This document shows, piece after piece, positions 1-6,746 of a DNA stretch of 12,516 nucleotides. Every line of letters begins with the position of its first letter. The stretch's first letter is position 1. This DNA is from Dermatophilaceae bacterium (GTDB lineage Bacteria; Actinomycetota; Actinomycetes; Actinomycetales; Dermatophilaceae), in contig JABFXB010000051.1 of assembly GCA_013361975.1 (NCBI GenBank), positions 1-12,516 on the forward strand, in the 5' to 3' direction. Under the pieces are notes generated by a model, which was not told the origin of the DNA, made no database searches, and was given only the letters and a program-made list of their open reading frames with translations. Position numbers and translations under genes: made by a program.

Positions 1-594
1 GCCGGCCTGGTAGACGCGACCATCCGCGCCATCCGCAAGCACGGCGCCGGGGTGGGCATGGACGACATCGCCGCCGAGGCCGGCACCTCGAAGACCGTCA
101 TCTACCGCCACTTCGACGACAAGGCCGGGCTCTACCGCGCCGTGGCCCACCGCATCGACGGCCGCGTGGTCGGCAATGTCGGGGCGGCCATGGGGCGGTC
201 CAGTACCCCGCACGCCGACACGCGCGAGCTGGTCGCCTCGACCGTCGACGCCTACCTCGCGCTCGTCGAGTCCGACACCGAGGTCTACCGGTTCGTCGTC
301 AATCGCCCCCTCGTCGACCTCCCGCTGGCGGACGACCCGGTCGGCGGCACCGTCGACCAGGTCACCGACCAGCTCACCGGCCTCCTGCTCGCCTCGCTGA
401 GCACGACGGCCACCGACCACTCCCGGGCCCGCACCTGGGCCATCGCCCTCGTGGGCTCCGTCCGCGCCGTCGCCGACGACTGGCTCGCCACCCCCGAGTC
501 CGAGCGCGCCCCGCGGGGCGAGGTCGTCGAGGCCCTCACCGAGCTGGCCTGGCACGGACTCGAGCCCGCACTCGCCCGCACGAAAGGCAGCTGA
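1..594 (+). CDS. TetR/AcrR-family transcriptional regulator, 5' end cut by the window edge
   Basis: The reading frame is open from base 1, so the true start lies left of the window; the ATG at 52 falls inside the helix-turn-helix and is not the start. The visible N-terminus carries a TetR HTH: an IAAEAGTSKTVIYRHF stretch followed by D-DKAGLYRAV, the usual recognition helix and following helix. The remaining ~150 residues are the helical ligand-binding half, with no recognisable specificity motif. The TGA at 592-594 is one base from the ATG of the acyl-CoA oxidase at 596, so the two are probably co-transcribed and translationally coupled. Such regulators usually repress their neighbours and release DNA on binding a small ligand. 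A fatty-acyl-CoA ligand (FadR/FasR-like role) is inferred only from the neighbour. Family call is firm; ligand unknown. Confidence 0.9.
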   Translation, partial: AGLVDATIRAIRKHGAGVGMDDIAAEAGTSKTVIYRHFDDKAGLYRAVAHRIDGRVVGNVGAAMGRSSTPHADTRELVASTVDAYLALVESDTEVYRFVVNRPLVDLPLADDPVGGTVDQVTDQLTGLLLASLSTTATDHSRARTWAIALVGSVRAVADDWLATPESERAPRGEVVEALTELAWHGLEPALARTKGS

Positions 595-595
595 G

Positions 596-2563
596 ATGTC
601 CACCACTGCAGATGCGCCCACCCCGGCTGCGACCGCTTCGACCACTCCCCCGACGTCGTCGCCAGCGCTCGTCGCGGGCCTCCGGGCCCACCTCGACGGG
701 CCGTTCGGCGCCGTCCGGGACCACTGCCGCGCGCTCGACGCCGACACGTTCGGTCCGCCCGAGACGCCGCCGCCCACGGAGGAACACCGTTCGCGGGTCA
801 CCGCGCAGCTCGCCGCCCTGGCCGAGCAGCCGTATGCGGCCGACGGCTTCCCGGAGCGCCAGGGCGGCACCGCGCGCTACGCCCAGGCCGTCGCCGCGTT
901 CGAGATGCTCGGCCACACCGACCTCTCCCTCTTCGTCAAGGCGGGCGTGCAGTGGGGTCTGTTCGGCGGTGCCGTCTCGCTTCTCGGCACCGGCCGCCAC
1001 GACCACCTGGTGCCGCTCATCACCTCGGGCGAGCTGCAGGGCTGCTTCGCGATGACCGAGACGGGCCACGGCAGCGACGTCCAGAGCCTGCTCACCACCG
1101 CGACCTTCGACCCGGCCACCGACGAGCTCGTGGTGCACTCCCCGACGCCTTCCGCGCGCAAGGACTACATCGGCAACGCCGCTCGCGACGGGCGCGTGGC
1201 AGCCGTCTTCGCCCAGCTCGTCGTCGGCGGCGAGTCACACGGCGTGCACTGCGTGCTCGTGCCGATCCGCGACGCCGAGGGCACACCTGCGGCGGGCGTC
1301 ACCATCGAGGACTGCGGTGCCAAGCTCGGCCTGAACGGCGTCGACAACGGCCGGCTCTCGTTCGACCGCGTGCGAGTGCCCCGGACCAACCTGCTCGGCC
1401 GCTACGGCGACATCGACGACTCGGGCACCTACTCGAGCCCCATCGACAACCCGGGGCGCCGCTTCTTCACGATGCTCGGGACGCTGGTGCGCGGGCGCAT
1501 CTCCGTCGCCGGCGGGGCCGGGGCGGCTGCCCGCTCCGCCCTCGCCGTCACCACGAGGTATGCCGCCGGGCGACGCCAGTTCGCCGCCCCCGGCACCGAC
1601 GTGGAGACGACCGTGCTCGACTACCGCACGTACCAGCGCCGCCTGCTCCCGCGGATCGCGACGGCATACGCGCTGCAGGTGGCCCAGCACGAGCTCGTCT
1701 CGGCCATGGACGACGTGCTGTCGGGGCGGGCGACCGCCGAGGAGGACCAGCGACGGCTCGAGACGCGTGCGGCCGGCATCAAGGTGCTGACGACCCGCCA
1801 CGCCACCGACACGATCCAGGAGTGCCGCGAGCTGTGCGGCGGCGCGGGCTACCTCTGGGCCAACCGCCTCGCGGCCCTCAAGGCCGACACCGACATCTTC
1901 ACGACGTTCGAGGGCGACAACACGGTGCTCCTGCAGCTCGTGGCCAAGTCGCTCCTCACCGAGTACCAGGCGACGTTCGGCGACCTCGACACCCTGGGCA
2001 TCGTTCGCTTCGGGGCCCGGCTGGTCGGCGGCACGGTCATCGAGCGGTCGTCGGCGCGCGGCATCGTGCAGCGGCTCGTCGACGCGGCGCCGGGCAGGGA
2101 GGAGGACGTCACCTTCGGCATCCGGGGCACCCAGCTGCGCCTGCTCCGGGAGCGCGAGGAGCACCTGATCGAGGGGCTCGCGCGACGGCTGCGACGCGCG
2201 ACCACGCCCGGGGCGGACGCGTTCGCGGTGTTCAACGCGACCCAGGACCACCTCGTCGAGGCCGCCGCGGCCCACGTGGAGCGGCTGGTCGCGGAGTCGT
2301 TCGCGGCCTCTGTCGAGGAGTGCGCCGACGACGAGGCCAAGACGGTACTCGGCCGGGTCTGCGACCTGCACCTGCTCTCGACGATCGAGCGGCACAAGGC
2401 GTGGTACCTCGAGCACGACCGCCTCAGCCCGGCCCGCACGAAGGCGCTCACGGCCCTGGTCAACGAGATCTGCGCCGAGCTTCGCCCGCTCGCCACCGAC
2501 CTCGTCGACGCGTTCGGCATCGCGGAGGGCCTGCTCGCGACGGAGATGTCGGCGACCGCCTGA
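596..2563 (+). CDS. Acyl-CoA oxidase / large acyl-CoA dehydrogenase family flavoprotein (655 aa)
   Basis: Probably performs the first step of beta-oxidation, alpha-beta desaturation of an acyl-CoA with FAD, passing electrons to oxygen (oxidase) or an electron carrier. The length of 655 aa matches the acyl-CoA oxidase branch (~600-700 aa) rather than ordinary acyl-CoA dehydrogenases (~380 aa). Residues 1-24 are a low-complexity Thr/Pro/Ala leader. The flavin-binding loop CFAMTETGHGSDV lies at 150-162. A second conserved block FEGDNTVLLQ begins at 438, and its Glu439 is at the place of the catalytic base in acyl-CoA oxidases. The C-terminal third is the extra helical domain of this branch. The ATG at 596 was chosen because it follows the regulator's stop by one base and has a purine-rich GAAAGGCAG stretch before it. 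Oxidase versus dehydrogenase activity and chain-length preference cannot be read from sequence. Confidence 0.9.
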   Translation: MSTTADAPTPAATASTTPPTSSPALVAGLRAHLDGPFGAVRDHCRALDADTFGPPETPPPTEEHRSRVTAQLAALAEQPYAADGFPERQGGTARYAQAVAAFEMLGHTDLSLFVKAGVQWGLFGGAVSLLGTGRHDHLVPLITSGELQGCFAMTETGHGSDVQSLLTTATFDPATDELVVHSPTPSARKDYIGNAARDGRVAAVFAQLVVGGESHGVHCVLVPIRDAEGTPAAGVTIEDCGAKLGLNGVDNGRLSFDRVRVPRTNLLGRYGDIDDSGTYSSPIDNPGRRFFTMLGTLVRGRISVAGGAGAAARSALAVTTRYAAGRRQFAAPGTDVETTVLDYRTYQRRLLPRIATAYALQVAQHELVSAMDDVLSGRATAEEDQRRLETRAAGIKVLTTRHATDTIQECRELCGGAGYLWANRLAALKADTDIFTTFEGDNTVLLQLVAKSLLTEYQATFGDLDTLGIVRFGARLVGGTVIERSSARGIVQRLVDAAPGREEDVTFGIRGTQLRLLREREEHLIEGLARRLRRATTPGADAFAVFNATQDHLVEAAAAHVERLVAESFAASVEECADDEAKTVLGRVCDLHLLSTIERHKAWYLEHDRLSPARTKALTALVNEICAELRPLATDLVDAFGIAEGLLATEMSATA

Positions 2564-2573
2564 CAGTCAGGCG
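2557..2573. terminator. Palindrome spanning two convergent stop codons
   Basis: CGCCTGAC, one central A, then GTCAGGCG: eight-base arms around position 2565. The left arm contains the TGA of the plus-strand acyl-CoA oxidase (2561-2563) and the right arm contains the TGA of the minus-strand flavin-reductase gene (2567-2569 read on the other strand). It could act as a compact hairpin terminator in both directions. No T-tract follows on either side, so intrinsic termination is a guess. Confidence 0.45.
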
Positions 2574-3088
2574 TCGGGGCGCTGGTAGCGGCCGCGACGG
2601 TGCACGAGCGGGCCGTCCTCGGGCCCGACCTCGACGTGCTCGACGACCGCCTCCACGAGCACCGACCAGCCGACGTCGTGGCGGGTGGCGGCGTCGAGGC
2701 GTACACCCGCCCACGTCGCGGCCGACGTGGGCCTCGGTCCCCAGTCGGTCTGCTCCCACGTGCCGAGTCGGAACGGGCCGCCCGGAGCGGGCATGACCCC
2801 TGCGAAGGCGTCGGCGAGCCGCTGGTCGCGCACGCCCAGCAGGGACACGACGGCGGTGCCGGTCCCCTCGAGCTGCTCGAGCAGGTCGGAGTCCGGATGA
2901 AGCAGGCCGACCACCCGACCGGGGTCGCCAGTGGCCACCAGGTAGGACGAGACGGTGAGGCCGGCGCGCTCGACGCCCGTGCCCGCGGTCCAGAGCGACA
3001 CGGTGCCCCCGATGCGGCCACGGAAGCGACGGACGGGGTCGCGGTCCGCGTCGGGGGTGTCGAACGGGTGCTCGGTGTGGATCGTCAC
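2567..3088 (-). CDS. Flavin reductase-like FMN-binding domain protein (173 aa)
   Basis: Resembles the flavin reductase/FMN-binding split-barrel family. The N-terminal half has the family's order: a DPVRRFRGRIGGTVSLWTAG stretch, then AGLTVSSYLVATGDPGRVVGLLHPDSDL, where the 'T-SS' segment normally contacts the flavin. Then come the fast-turnover strands VVSLLGVRDQRLADAF and a C-terminal VLVEAVVEHVEVG strand. Members reduce FMN/FAD with NAD(P)H for a partner monooxygenase, or simply bind FMN. No partner oxygenase lies next to it. The GTG at 3088 is 31 bases after the stop of the MOSC-like gene on the same strand, suggesting a two-gene unit; no strong Shine-Dalgarno is visible. The length is typical of single-domain members (~160-190 aa). 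The substrate cannot be told. Confidence 0.75.
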   Translation of the reverse strand: MTIHTEHPFDTPDADRDPVRRFRGRIGGTVSLWTAGTGVERAGLTVSSYLVATGDPGRVVGLLHPDSDLLEQLEGTGTAVVSLLGVRDQRLADAFAGVMPAPGGPFRLGTWEQTDWGPRPTSAATWAGVRLDAATRHDVGWSVLVEAVVEHVEVGPEDGPLVHRRGRYQRPDA

Positions 3089-3119
3089 CCGGGGGCCCCG
3101 CCGAGTCGCAGGGTCGGCG

Positions 3120-3470
3120 TCACTCGGACTCGGCGACCATCAGGGTGTCGTCGACCGACACGGCGCCCGGTGTGACCACGTCGGCGTAGACCCCGGCGCA
3201 CTGCGAGGGCGTCTGCGTCACCTTCAGGGTGCACTCCCCCAGCCGGATCACGCGTCCGACGAGCTTGTCGAGCACCGTCGACTCCATGTCGAGGACGATG
3301 TTGGCCTTCGGGTGGGTCTCGACGTAGTCGTCGGCCGTCACCAGGTGCACCGCGTGCTTCTTGGAACGGTTCCCCTCCGGGCCCGTGGGAGTCACCTCGA
3401 CCGAGTCGAGCTCCTGCCCCGGCGAGTCGGAGTCGGGGTAGATGAAGAGACTGGAGACCGTCGCGACCAT
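3120..3470 (-). CDS. Minimal MOSC-domain-like protein (116 aa)
   Basis: Looks like a stripped-down MOSC beta-barrel protein (family of molybdenum cofactor sulfurase C-termini and YiiM/YcbX-type proteins). The N-terminus MVATVSSLFIYP resembles the usual 'TVSSL-IYPVKS' start. It continues with GPEGNRSKKHAVHLVTADDY, then ANIVLD, LVGRVIRLGECTLKVTQ and a TPSQCAGVYADV block whose Cys91 sits where MOSC proteins carry their conserved Cys. It is much shorter than most MOSC proteins (~150-280 aa), and the usual KSCRG near the N-terminus is replaced by DSDSPGQ. The ATG at 3470 is preferred over a GTG at 3479 because a TAGCGT box ends seven bases before the ATG, the same layout as other probable leaderless starts here. 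It probably leads the unit with the flavin-reductase gene. Sulfur-carrier or molybdenum chemistry is family inference only. Confidence 0.65.
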   Translation of the reverse strand: MVATVSSLFIYPDSDSPGQELDSVEVTPTGPEGNRSKKHAVHLVTADDYVETHPKANIVLDMESTVLDKLVGRVIRLGECTLKVTQTPSQCAGVYADVVTPGAVSVDDTLMVAESE

Positions 3471-3477
3471 GGGCGAC

Positions 3478-3483
3478 ACGCTA
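3478..3483 (-). promoter_or_regulatory. Probable -10 box of a leaderless promoter for the MOSC-like gene
   Basis: On the minus strand TAGCGT is followed by seven bases and then the ATG at 3470. No Shine-Dalgarno lies between, so transcription would begin at or near the start codon. No good -35 is visible. Confidence 0.4.
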
Positions 3484-3542
3484 GTCCGTCGACCTGAGGC
3501 GTGCGCGCCGGCCGCGCCGTCGATCTGGGTGGGGCTGGAGGG

Positions 3543-3616
3543 TGGACGTGAAGGGACTCGAACCCCTGACCTCTCGCGTGTGAAGCGAGCGCTCTAACCA
3601 GCTGAGCTACACGTCC
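3543..3616 (-). tRNA. tRNA-Val (anticodon CAC)
   Basis: Folds as a full cloverleaf on the minus strand. The acceptor arms GGACGTG and CACGTCC pair over seven bases. A GTAGCTCAGCTGGTTAGAGC D-arm is present. The anticodon stem CTCGC/GCGAG holds loop TTCACAC, giving anticodon CAC (reads GUG). The T-arm carries GGTTCGAGTCC, and the discriminator is A. CCA is not encoded (ACCC follows). It stands alone. A weak five-base hairpin (3503-3517) lies downstream and could terminate it. Confidence 0.97.
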
Positions 3617-3658
3617 GGGCACCCCTGTGCCGTGAGGCTGTCGGGGTGACGGAGGGAA

Positions 3659-3664
3659 ACAATA
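3659..3664 (-). promoter_or_regulatory. Candidate -10 box for tRNA-Val(CAC)
   Basis: TATTGT on the minus strand, about 42 bases before the mature tRNA 5' end and downstream of the PGPGW gene's hairpin. It is one of the few AT-rich hexamers in the area. The -35 is poor (TTTCCG with a 19-base spacer at best). Confidence 0.4.
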
Positions 3665-3698
3665 GCCGCTACGGGTCCGGTGGCGGAAATCGCCCCCA

Positions 3699-3715
3699 CC
3701 CCGGCCGTGCCGGGG
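3699..3715 (-). terminator. Hairpin after the PGPGW gene
   Basis: CCCCGGC and GCCGGGG pair over seven bases around a three-base loop, nine bases beyond the minus-strand stop at 3724. It is followed in the direction of transcription by a G-run and a short TTT. It is placed to end the gpx-pabB-pabC-PGPGW transcript before the tRNA-Val promoter. Confidence 0.5.
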
Positions 3716-3723
3716 CCGTCCGG

Positions 3724-4206
3724 TCAGTCGATGCCGGGCACCGCGACGAGGAGGTCCTCGGCCCACTGCGGCACGAACTGCGGGATGCCGGCCCAGGCGA
3801 GGTAGCCCCAGACGACGCCCCACACGATGAGCACGGTGCCCAGTGCCACCAGGCCCCGGACCCAGACCGACTGGGCCAGGATCCAGTCGTTCCAGCGGCT
3901 CACGTGGTGCTTGCCGAAGTCGAGCCAGCGCTGCGCGAACTCGAACTCGCTGGCAAGGATGAGCAGGCCGAAGAAGACCACGAGCCAGCCGGGTCCGGGC
4001 GCGGGCACCATGATGAGCCCGGCAACGGTGACGACGGCCCCCACGACCCCTACGGCGGTGCGCCAGACGAGGTGGGTGACGCGGTTGCGGCGCAGGCGGG
4101 CGCGCCAGGCCCAGCGGTCCTCGTCGGCGTCGAGGGTGCGGTTGCGGTCGGAGTAGTCGACGTCGTCGCCGGCTGCGGCCCGCGGCGGGTCGTCGGGACC
4201 GGTCAC
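3724..4206 (-). CDS. PGPGW-motif transmembrane protein (160 aa)
   Basis: Matches the actinobacterial PGPGW / TIGR02611-type membrane protein family, whose function is unknown. Residues 1-45 are hydrophilic and charged. A first membrane segment covers about 47-66, then the signature PAPGPGW at 68-74 leads straight into a second segment (~74-87, WLVVFFGLLILAS). A conserved EFEFAQRWLDFGKHHV stretch follows, and a third segment runs ~117-138. The GTG start overlaps the stop of pabC by four bases (GTGA at 4203-4206), so translation is probably coupled to pabC. A link to folate synthesis is not evident, and it may simply ride on the operon. The length is normal for the family. Confidence 0.85.
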   Translation of the reverse strand: MTGPDDPPRAAAGDDVDYSDRNRTLDADEDRWAWRARLRRNRVTHLVWRTAVGVVGAVVTVAGLIMVPAPGPGWLVVFFGLLILASEFEFAQRWLDFGKHHVSRWNDWILAQSVWVRGLVALGTVLIVWGVVWGYLAWAGIPQFVPQWAEDLLVAVPGID

Positions 4207-5048
4207 GGGTCGGCGTCCTGCTCGGCATTGCTGCGGAAGACCCGCAGCAGCTCACGGGTCACCGGGTTGCTCTCGGGCAACGTCCGGTCGTCGACGGCGT
4301 GGATCGGGAGGACGTCCTTCGTGGAGCTGGTGATGAACACCTCGTCGGCCGACTGCAGCACGTCGAGCGGCAGCGCCTCCTCGCGCACGTCGATGCCGGC
4401 GGCACGGCCCCACTCGATGGTCAGCTCGCGGGTGATGCCGGCGAGCAGCCCGGAGCCGACCGGCGGGGTGAGCACGACCCCGTCGACGACGACGAACACG
4501 TTGCTGCCCGTGCACTCGCACAGCTCGCCGCGCGTGTTGGCGAAGACCGCCTCGATGGCACCCTCCTGCTTGGCGCGCGCCAGCGCGACGACGTTCTCCG
4601 CGTACGAGGTCGTCTTGAGACCGGCAACGGCGGACCGCTCGTTGCGGGTCCAGGGCACGACGGTGAGCTTGCCGCTCTCGGGCGGCAGCGGCTGCGGTGC
4701 CGCCAGCACGATGTACGTCAGGGACGCGTCGTCGCGGTCGGAACCCAGCGGGCCGATGCCTCCCGTGACGCTGTAGCGCAGCCGGCCGAACGGGATCTGC
4801 GCCCCGTCGAGGACCGCGGCGACACCCTTGTCGACCACGCCGAGGTCGACGGGCGGCAGGCCGAGCCCGGCTGCGGAGCGCTCGAGCCGCCGGTGGTGGC
4901 GCGAGAGGGCGAACGGTCGTCCGTCGACGACCTTGGCCGTCTCGAAGACGCCGTCGCCCACGGTCACCGCGTGGTCGAGGGCGGAGACGGACGGTCCGGT
5001 GGGGTCGACGAGGTCGCCGTCGACCCAGACGCGCATGGTCGTGCTCAT
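4203..5048 (-). CDS. pabC: Aminodeoxychorismate lyase-like class IV aminotransferase (281 aa)
   Basis: A fold-type IV PLP enzyme. Next to pabB it most likely splits 4-amino-4-deoxychorismate into p-aminobenzoate and pyruvate for folate synthesis. The N-terminus VWVDGDLVDP...SALDHAVTVGDGVFET is typical of the branch. The PLP lysine is Lys145 in GLKTTSYAENVVALARA. The GELCECTGSNVFVV block supplies Glu178, and the cofactor phosphate-binding AGITRE lies at 203-208. The ATG at 5048 is preceded by GGGAAGGGACC, a good ribosome-binding site, and gives the normal family N-terminus. An in-frame ATG at 5120 that overlaps the pabB stop as ATGA would add 24 residues of Arg/Ala-rich leader and is less likely. 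D-amino-acid or branched-chain aminotransferase is the alternative; the pabB neighbour decides against it. Confidence 0.85.
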   Translation of the reverse strand: MSTTMRVWVDGDLVDPTGPSVSALDHAVTVGDGVFETAKVVDGRPFALSRHHRRLERSAAGLGLPPVDLGVVDKGVAAVLDGAQIPFGRLRYSVTGGIGPLGSDRDDASLTYIVLAAPQPLPPESGKLTVVPWTRNERSAVAGLKTTSYAENVVALARAKQEGAIEAVFANTRGELCECTGSNVFVVVDGVVLTPPVGSGLLAGITRELTIEWGRAAGIDVREEALPLDVLQSADEVFITSSTKDVLPIHAVDDRTLPESNPVTRELLRVFRSNAEQDADP

Positions 5049-5063
5049 GGTCCCTTCCCGGTG

Positions 5064-5109
5064 GCTCGGCCCTGTCGCTCGCGCCCGTCGCTCGGCCCTG
5101 TCGCCCGCG
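5064..5109. repeat. Tandem duplication between pabB and pabC
   Basis: Two copies of GCTCGGCCCTGTCGCyCGCG (5064-5083 and 5090-5109) match at 19 of 20 bases with a 26-base period. They fill most of the short gap between the pabB stop and the pabC ribosome-binding site. Confidence 0.8.
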
Positions 5110-5116
5110 AGCGCCC

Positions 5117-6160
5117 TCATGGTGTCACAGTGCCGGCCGCGAGCCCGATGAGGCGGGCCGCCTTGAGCTCGGTCTCGGCCCACTCCCCCTCCGGGTCCGA
5201 GTGCCAGGTGATGCCGGCCCCGGTGCCGAATCGCAGCCACCTTCGTCCCGCGTCGTCGTGCTCGGCCCAGAAGGTGCGGATGCCGACCGCGAGGTCGGCC
5301 TCACGCGCATCGGCGTCGACCCAGCCGATGGCGCCGCAGTAGGGCCCGCGAGGCCGCGTCTCGAGGTCGCGGATGGCGTGGAGGGCGCTCGACTTGGGGG
5401 CGCCCGAGACCGAGCCCGGCGGGTAGGTGGCCGCGAAGACGTCGCCCCACCTCGCCCCGTCCTCCAGCCGGCCGCTGACCGTGGAGACGAGGTGGACCAG
5501 GCCCGGGTGCGCCTCGACGGCGCAGAGCTCGTCGACCGAGACGGTTCCGGGCACGCAGACGCCCGACAGGTCGTTGCGCATGAGGTCGACGATCATGACG
5601 TTCTCGGCGTGGTCCTTGGGAAGCATGAGGTCGGCCGTCGGGGCTGTGCCCTTGATGGGCCGCGTCACGACGGTGTCGCCGCGGCGGCCGAGGAAGAGCT
5701 CCGGAGACGCGCTCACCACGTCGACGCCGGCGTCGGCGCACCTGATCCTGGCGGCATGGGGCGCCGGGTTGCCTTGCCGCACAAGGGCATCCAGCCCGTC
5801 GAGGTCCGCCGCCTCGGCAAGCTCGTGGCTCAGGACCCGGCACACGTTCACCTGGTAGACGGTGCCGGCCGCGATGCGGTCACGCACCTCCCGCACCGCG
5901 CCGACGTAGGCCGCCCGGTCGAGCGACGTGCACCAGTGGCGGTCGAGCGGCCGCCAGGACGTGCTGGCGGCCGAGGGGGGCGCCTGTGCCGGTGGCACCG
6001 ACCGGTCGACCTCGCCGAACCGGACCGCGGTGACCTCGCCCTCGAACGTGGCCACGACGGCCCAGAAGCCCTCGCGCGAGATCGCGTCGAGGGCCGCTGC
6101 GCCACGACGGACGTCGATGACCTCGCGGGCCACCCGGTCGGTGAAGCGGGCGTGGTCCAC
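5117..6160 (-). CDS. pabB: Aminodeoxychorismate synthase component I-like chorismate-binding enzyme (347 aa)
   Basis: Would aminate chorismate to 4-amino-4-deoxychorismate, with ammonia from a PabA glutaminase not present in this window. Chorismate-binding motifs appear in order: VYQVNVCR (101-108), SASPELFL (150-157), PIKGT (168-172, Lys170), ENVMIVDLMRNDL (186-198), PPGSVSGAPK (247-256) and GAGIT (314-318). The N-terminal domain is short, so the protein is smaller than E. coli PabB (~450 aa), as in other compact chorismate-binding proteins. The frame stays open upstream into gpx. GTG at 6160 was chosen because it lies 16 bases after the gpx stop and starts the family-like DHARFTDRVAREVIDV...GFWAVVATFEG. 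The ribosome-binding site is weak, so the start is less sure than the gene. PIKGT is shared with anthranilate synthase, but pabC next door favours PabB. Confidence 0.85.
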   Translation of the reverse strand: MDHARFTDRVAREVIDVRRGAAALDAISREGFWAVVATFEGEVTAVRFGEVDRSVPPAQAPPSAASTSWRPLDRHWCTSLDRAAYVGAVREVRDRIAAGTVYQVNVCRVLSHELAEAADLDGLDALVRQGNPAPHAARIRCADAGVDVVSASPELFLGRRGDTVVTRPIKGTAPTADLMLPKDHAENVMIVDLMRNDLSGVCVPGTVSVDELCAVEAHPGLVHLVSTVSGRLEDGARWGDVFAATYPPGSVSGAPKSSALHAIRDLETRPRGPYCGAIGWVDADAREADLAVGIRTFWAEHDDAGRRWLRFGTGAGITWHSDPEGEWAETELKAARLIGLAAGTVTP

Positions 6161-6176
6161 CCGCAGATCGTAGGCC

Positions 6177-6659
6177 CTAGCGGGCGAGGGCCTTCTCGAT
6201 GTCGGCGGCCAGCGCCGACGGCTCGGTGGTCGGCGCGTAGCGCTCGATGACGGCGCCGTCACGACCGACGAGGAACTTGGTGAAGTTCCACTTGATCTTG
6301 CTGCCGAGCAGGCCGCCCTGCTCCGACTTGAGCCAGGTGAAGAGGGGGTGCTCGTCGTCGCCGTTGACGTCGACCTTCGAGAACATCGGGAAGGTGACCC
6401 CGTAGTTCTTCTGGCAGAACGCGCCGATCTCGTCGTCGCTGCCGGGGTCCTGGTTGCCGAACTGGTTGCAGGGGAAGCCGAGCACCGTGAAGCCCTGTGC
6501 GCGGTAGGTCTGGAAGAGCTGCTCCAGCCCGGCGAACTGGGGCGTGAAGCCGCACGCGCTGGCGGTGTTGACGACGAGGACGACGTCACCGGCGTACTCG
6601 TCGAGCGACACCTCCGAGCCGTCGATGGCGGTGGCCTTGAAGTCGTTCAGGACGGTCAC
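6177..6659 (-). CDS. Glutathione peroxidase-family thiol peroxidase (160 aa)
   Basis: Reduces hydrogen or lipid peroxides in the cytoplasm. Bacterial members of this Cys type usually draw electrons from thioredoxin rather than glutathione, fitting an actinobacterium that would use mycothiol. The peroxidatic Cys36 is in NTASACGFTPQ. GFPCNQFG (61-68) gives Gln66, and KWNF supplies Trp124 and Asn125, so the family's catalytic tetrad is complete. Cys82 in FCQKNYGVTFPMF is at the resolving-cysteine place of thioredoxin-dependent members. The GTG at 6659 follows AGAGGAGA (6664-6671), a strong ribosome-binding site, and gives the standard length; an upstream in-frame start would add 14 unlikely residues. 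It is the first gene of the probable gpx-pabB-pabC-PGPGW operon. The final residues and the TAG at 6177-6179 are clear. Confidence 0.92.
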   Translation of the reverse strand: MTVLNDFKATAIDGSEVSLDEYAGDVVLVVNTASACGFTPQFAGLEQLFQTYRAQGFTVLGFPCNQFGNQDPGSDDEIGAFCQKNYGVTFPMFSKVDVNGDDEHPLFTWLKSEQGGLLGSKIKWNFTKFLVGRDGAVIERYAPTTEPSALAADIEKALAR

Positions 6660-6746
6660 GGGGTCTCCTCTGGGGCGATTACGCGTCGGGGTCATCTTCA
6701 CCCGGGACGAGCGTGCACCGCCAATCGGCGTCGAGGGTTGTGGCCG

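Noticed and set aside
52..54. ATG at 52 as the TetR-gene start
   Set aside because: It falls inside the HTH; the frame is open to base 1, so the gene is cut by the window edge.
952..2796. A 614-codon plus-strand frame overlapping the acyl-CoA oxidase
   Set aside because: It is dominated by Arg, Gly, Pro and Ala with no domain, the typical off-frame reading of a GC-rich gene.
1849..3021. Long minus-strand open frame (390 codons) across the acyl-CoA oxidase and flavin-reductase genes
   Set aside because: It is antisense to a clear flavoprotein, Ser/Arg-rich, and has no recognisable motif; a GC-rich shadow frame.
6161..6589. Upstream extension of pabB into gpx
   Set aside because: The added residues are a Ser/Arg-rich out-of-frame reading of gpx; the family-like sequence begins near GTG 6160.
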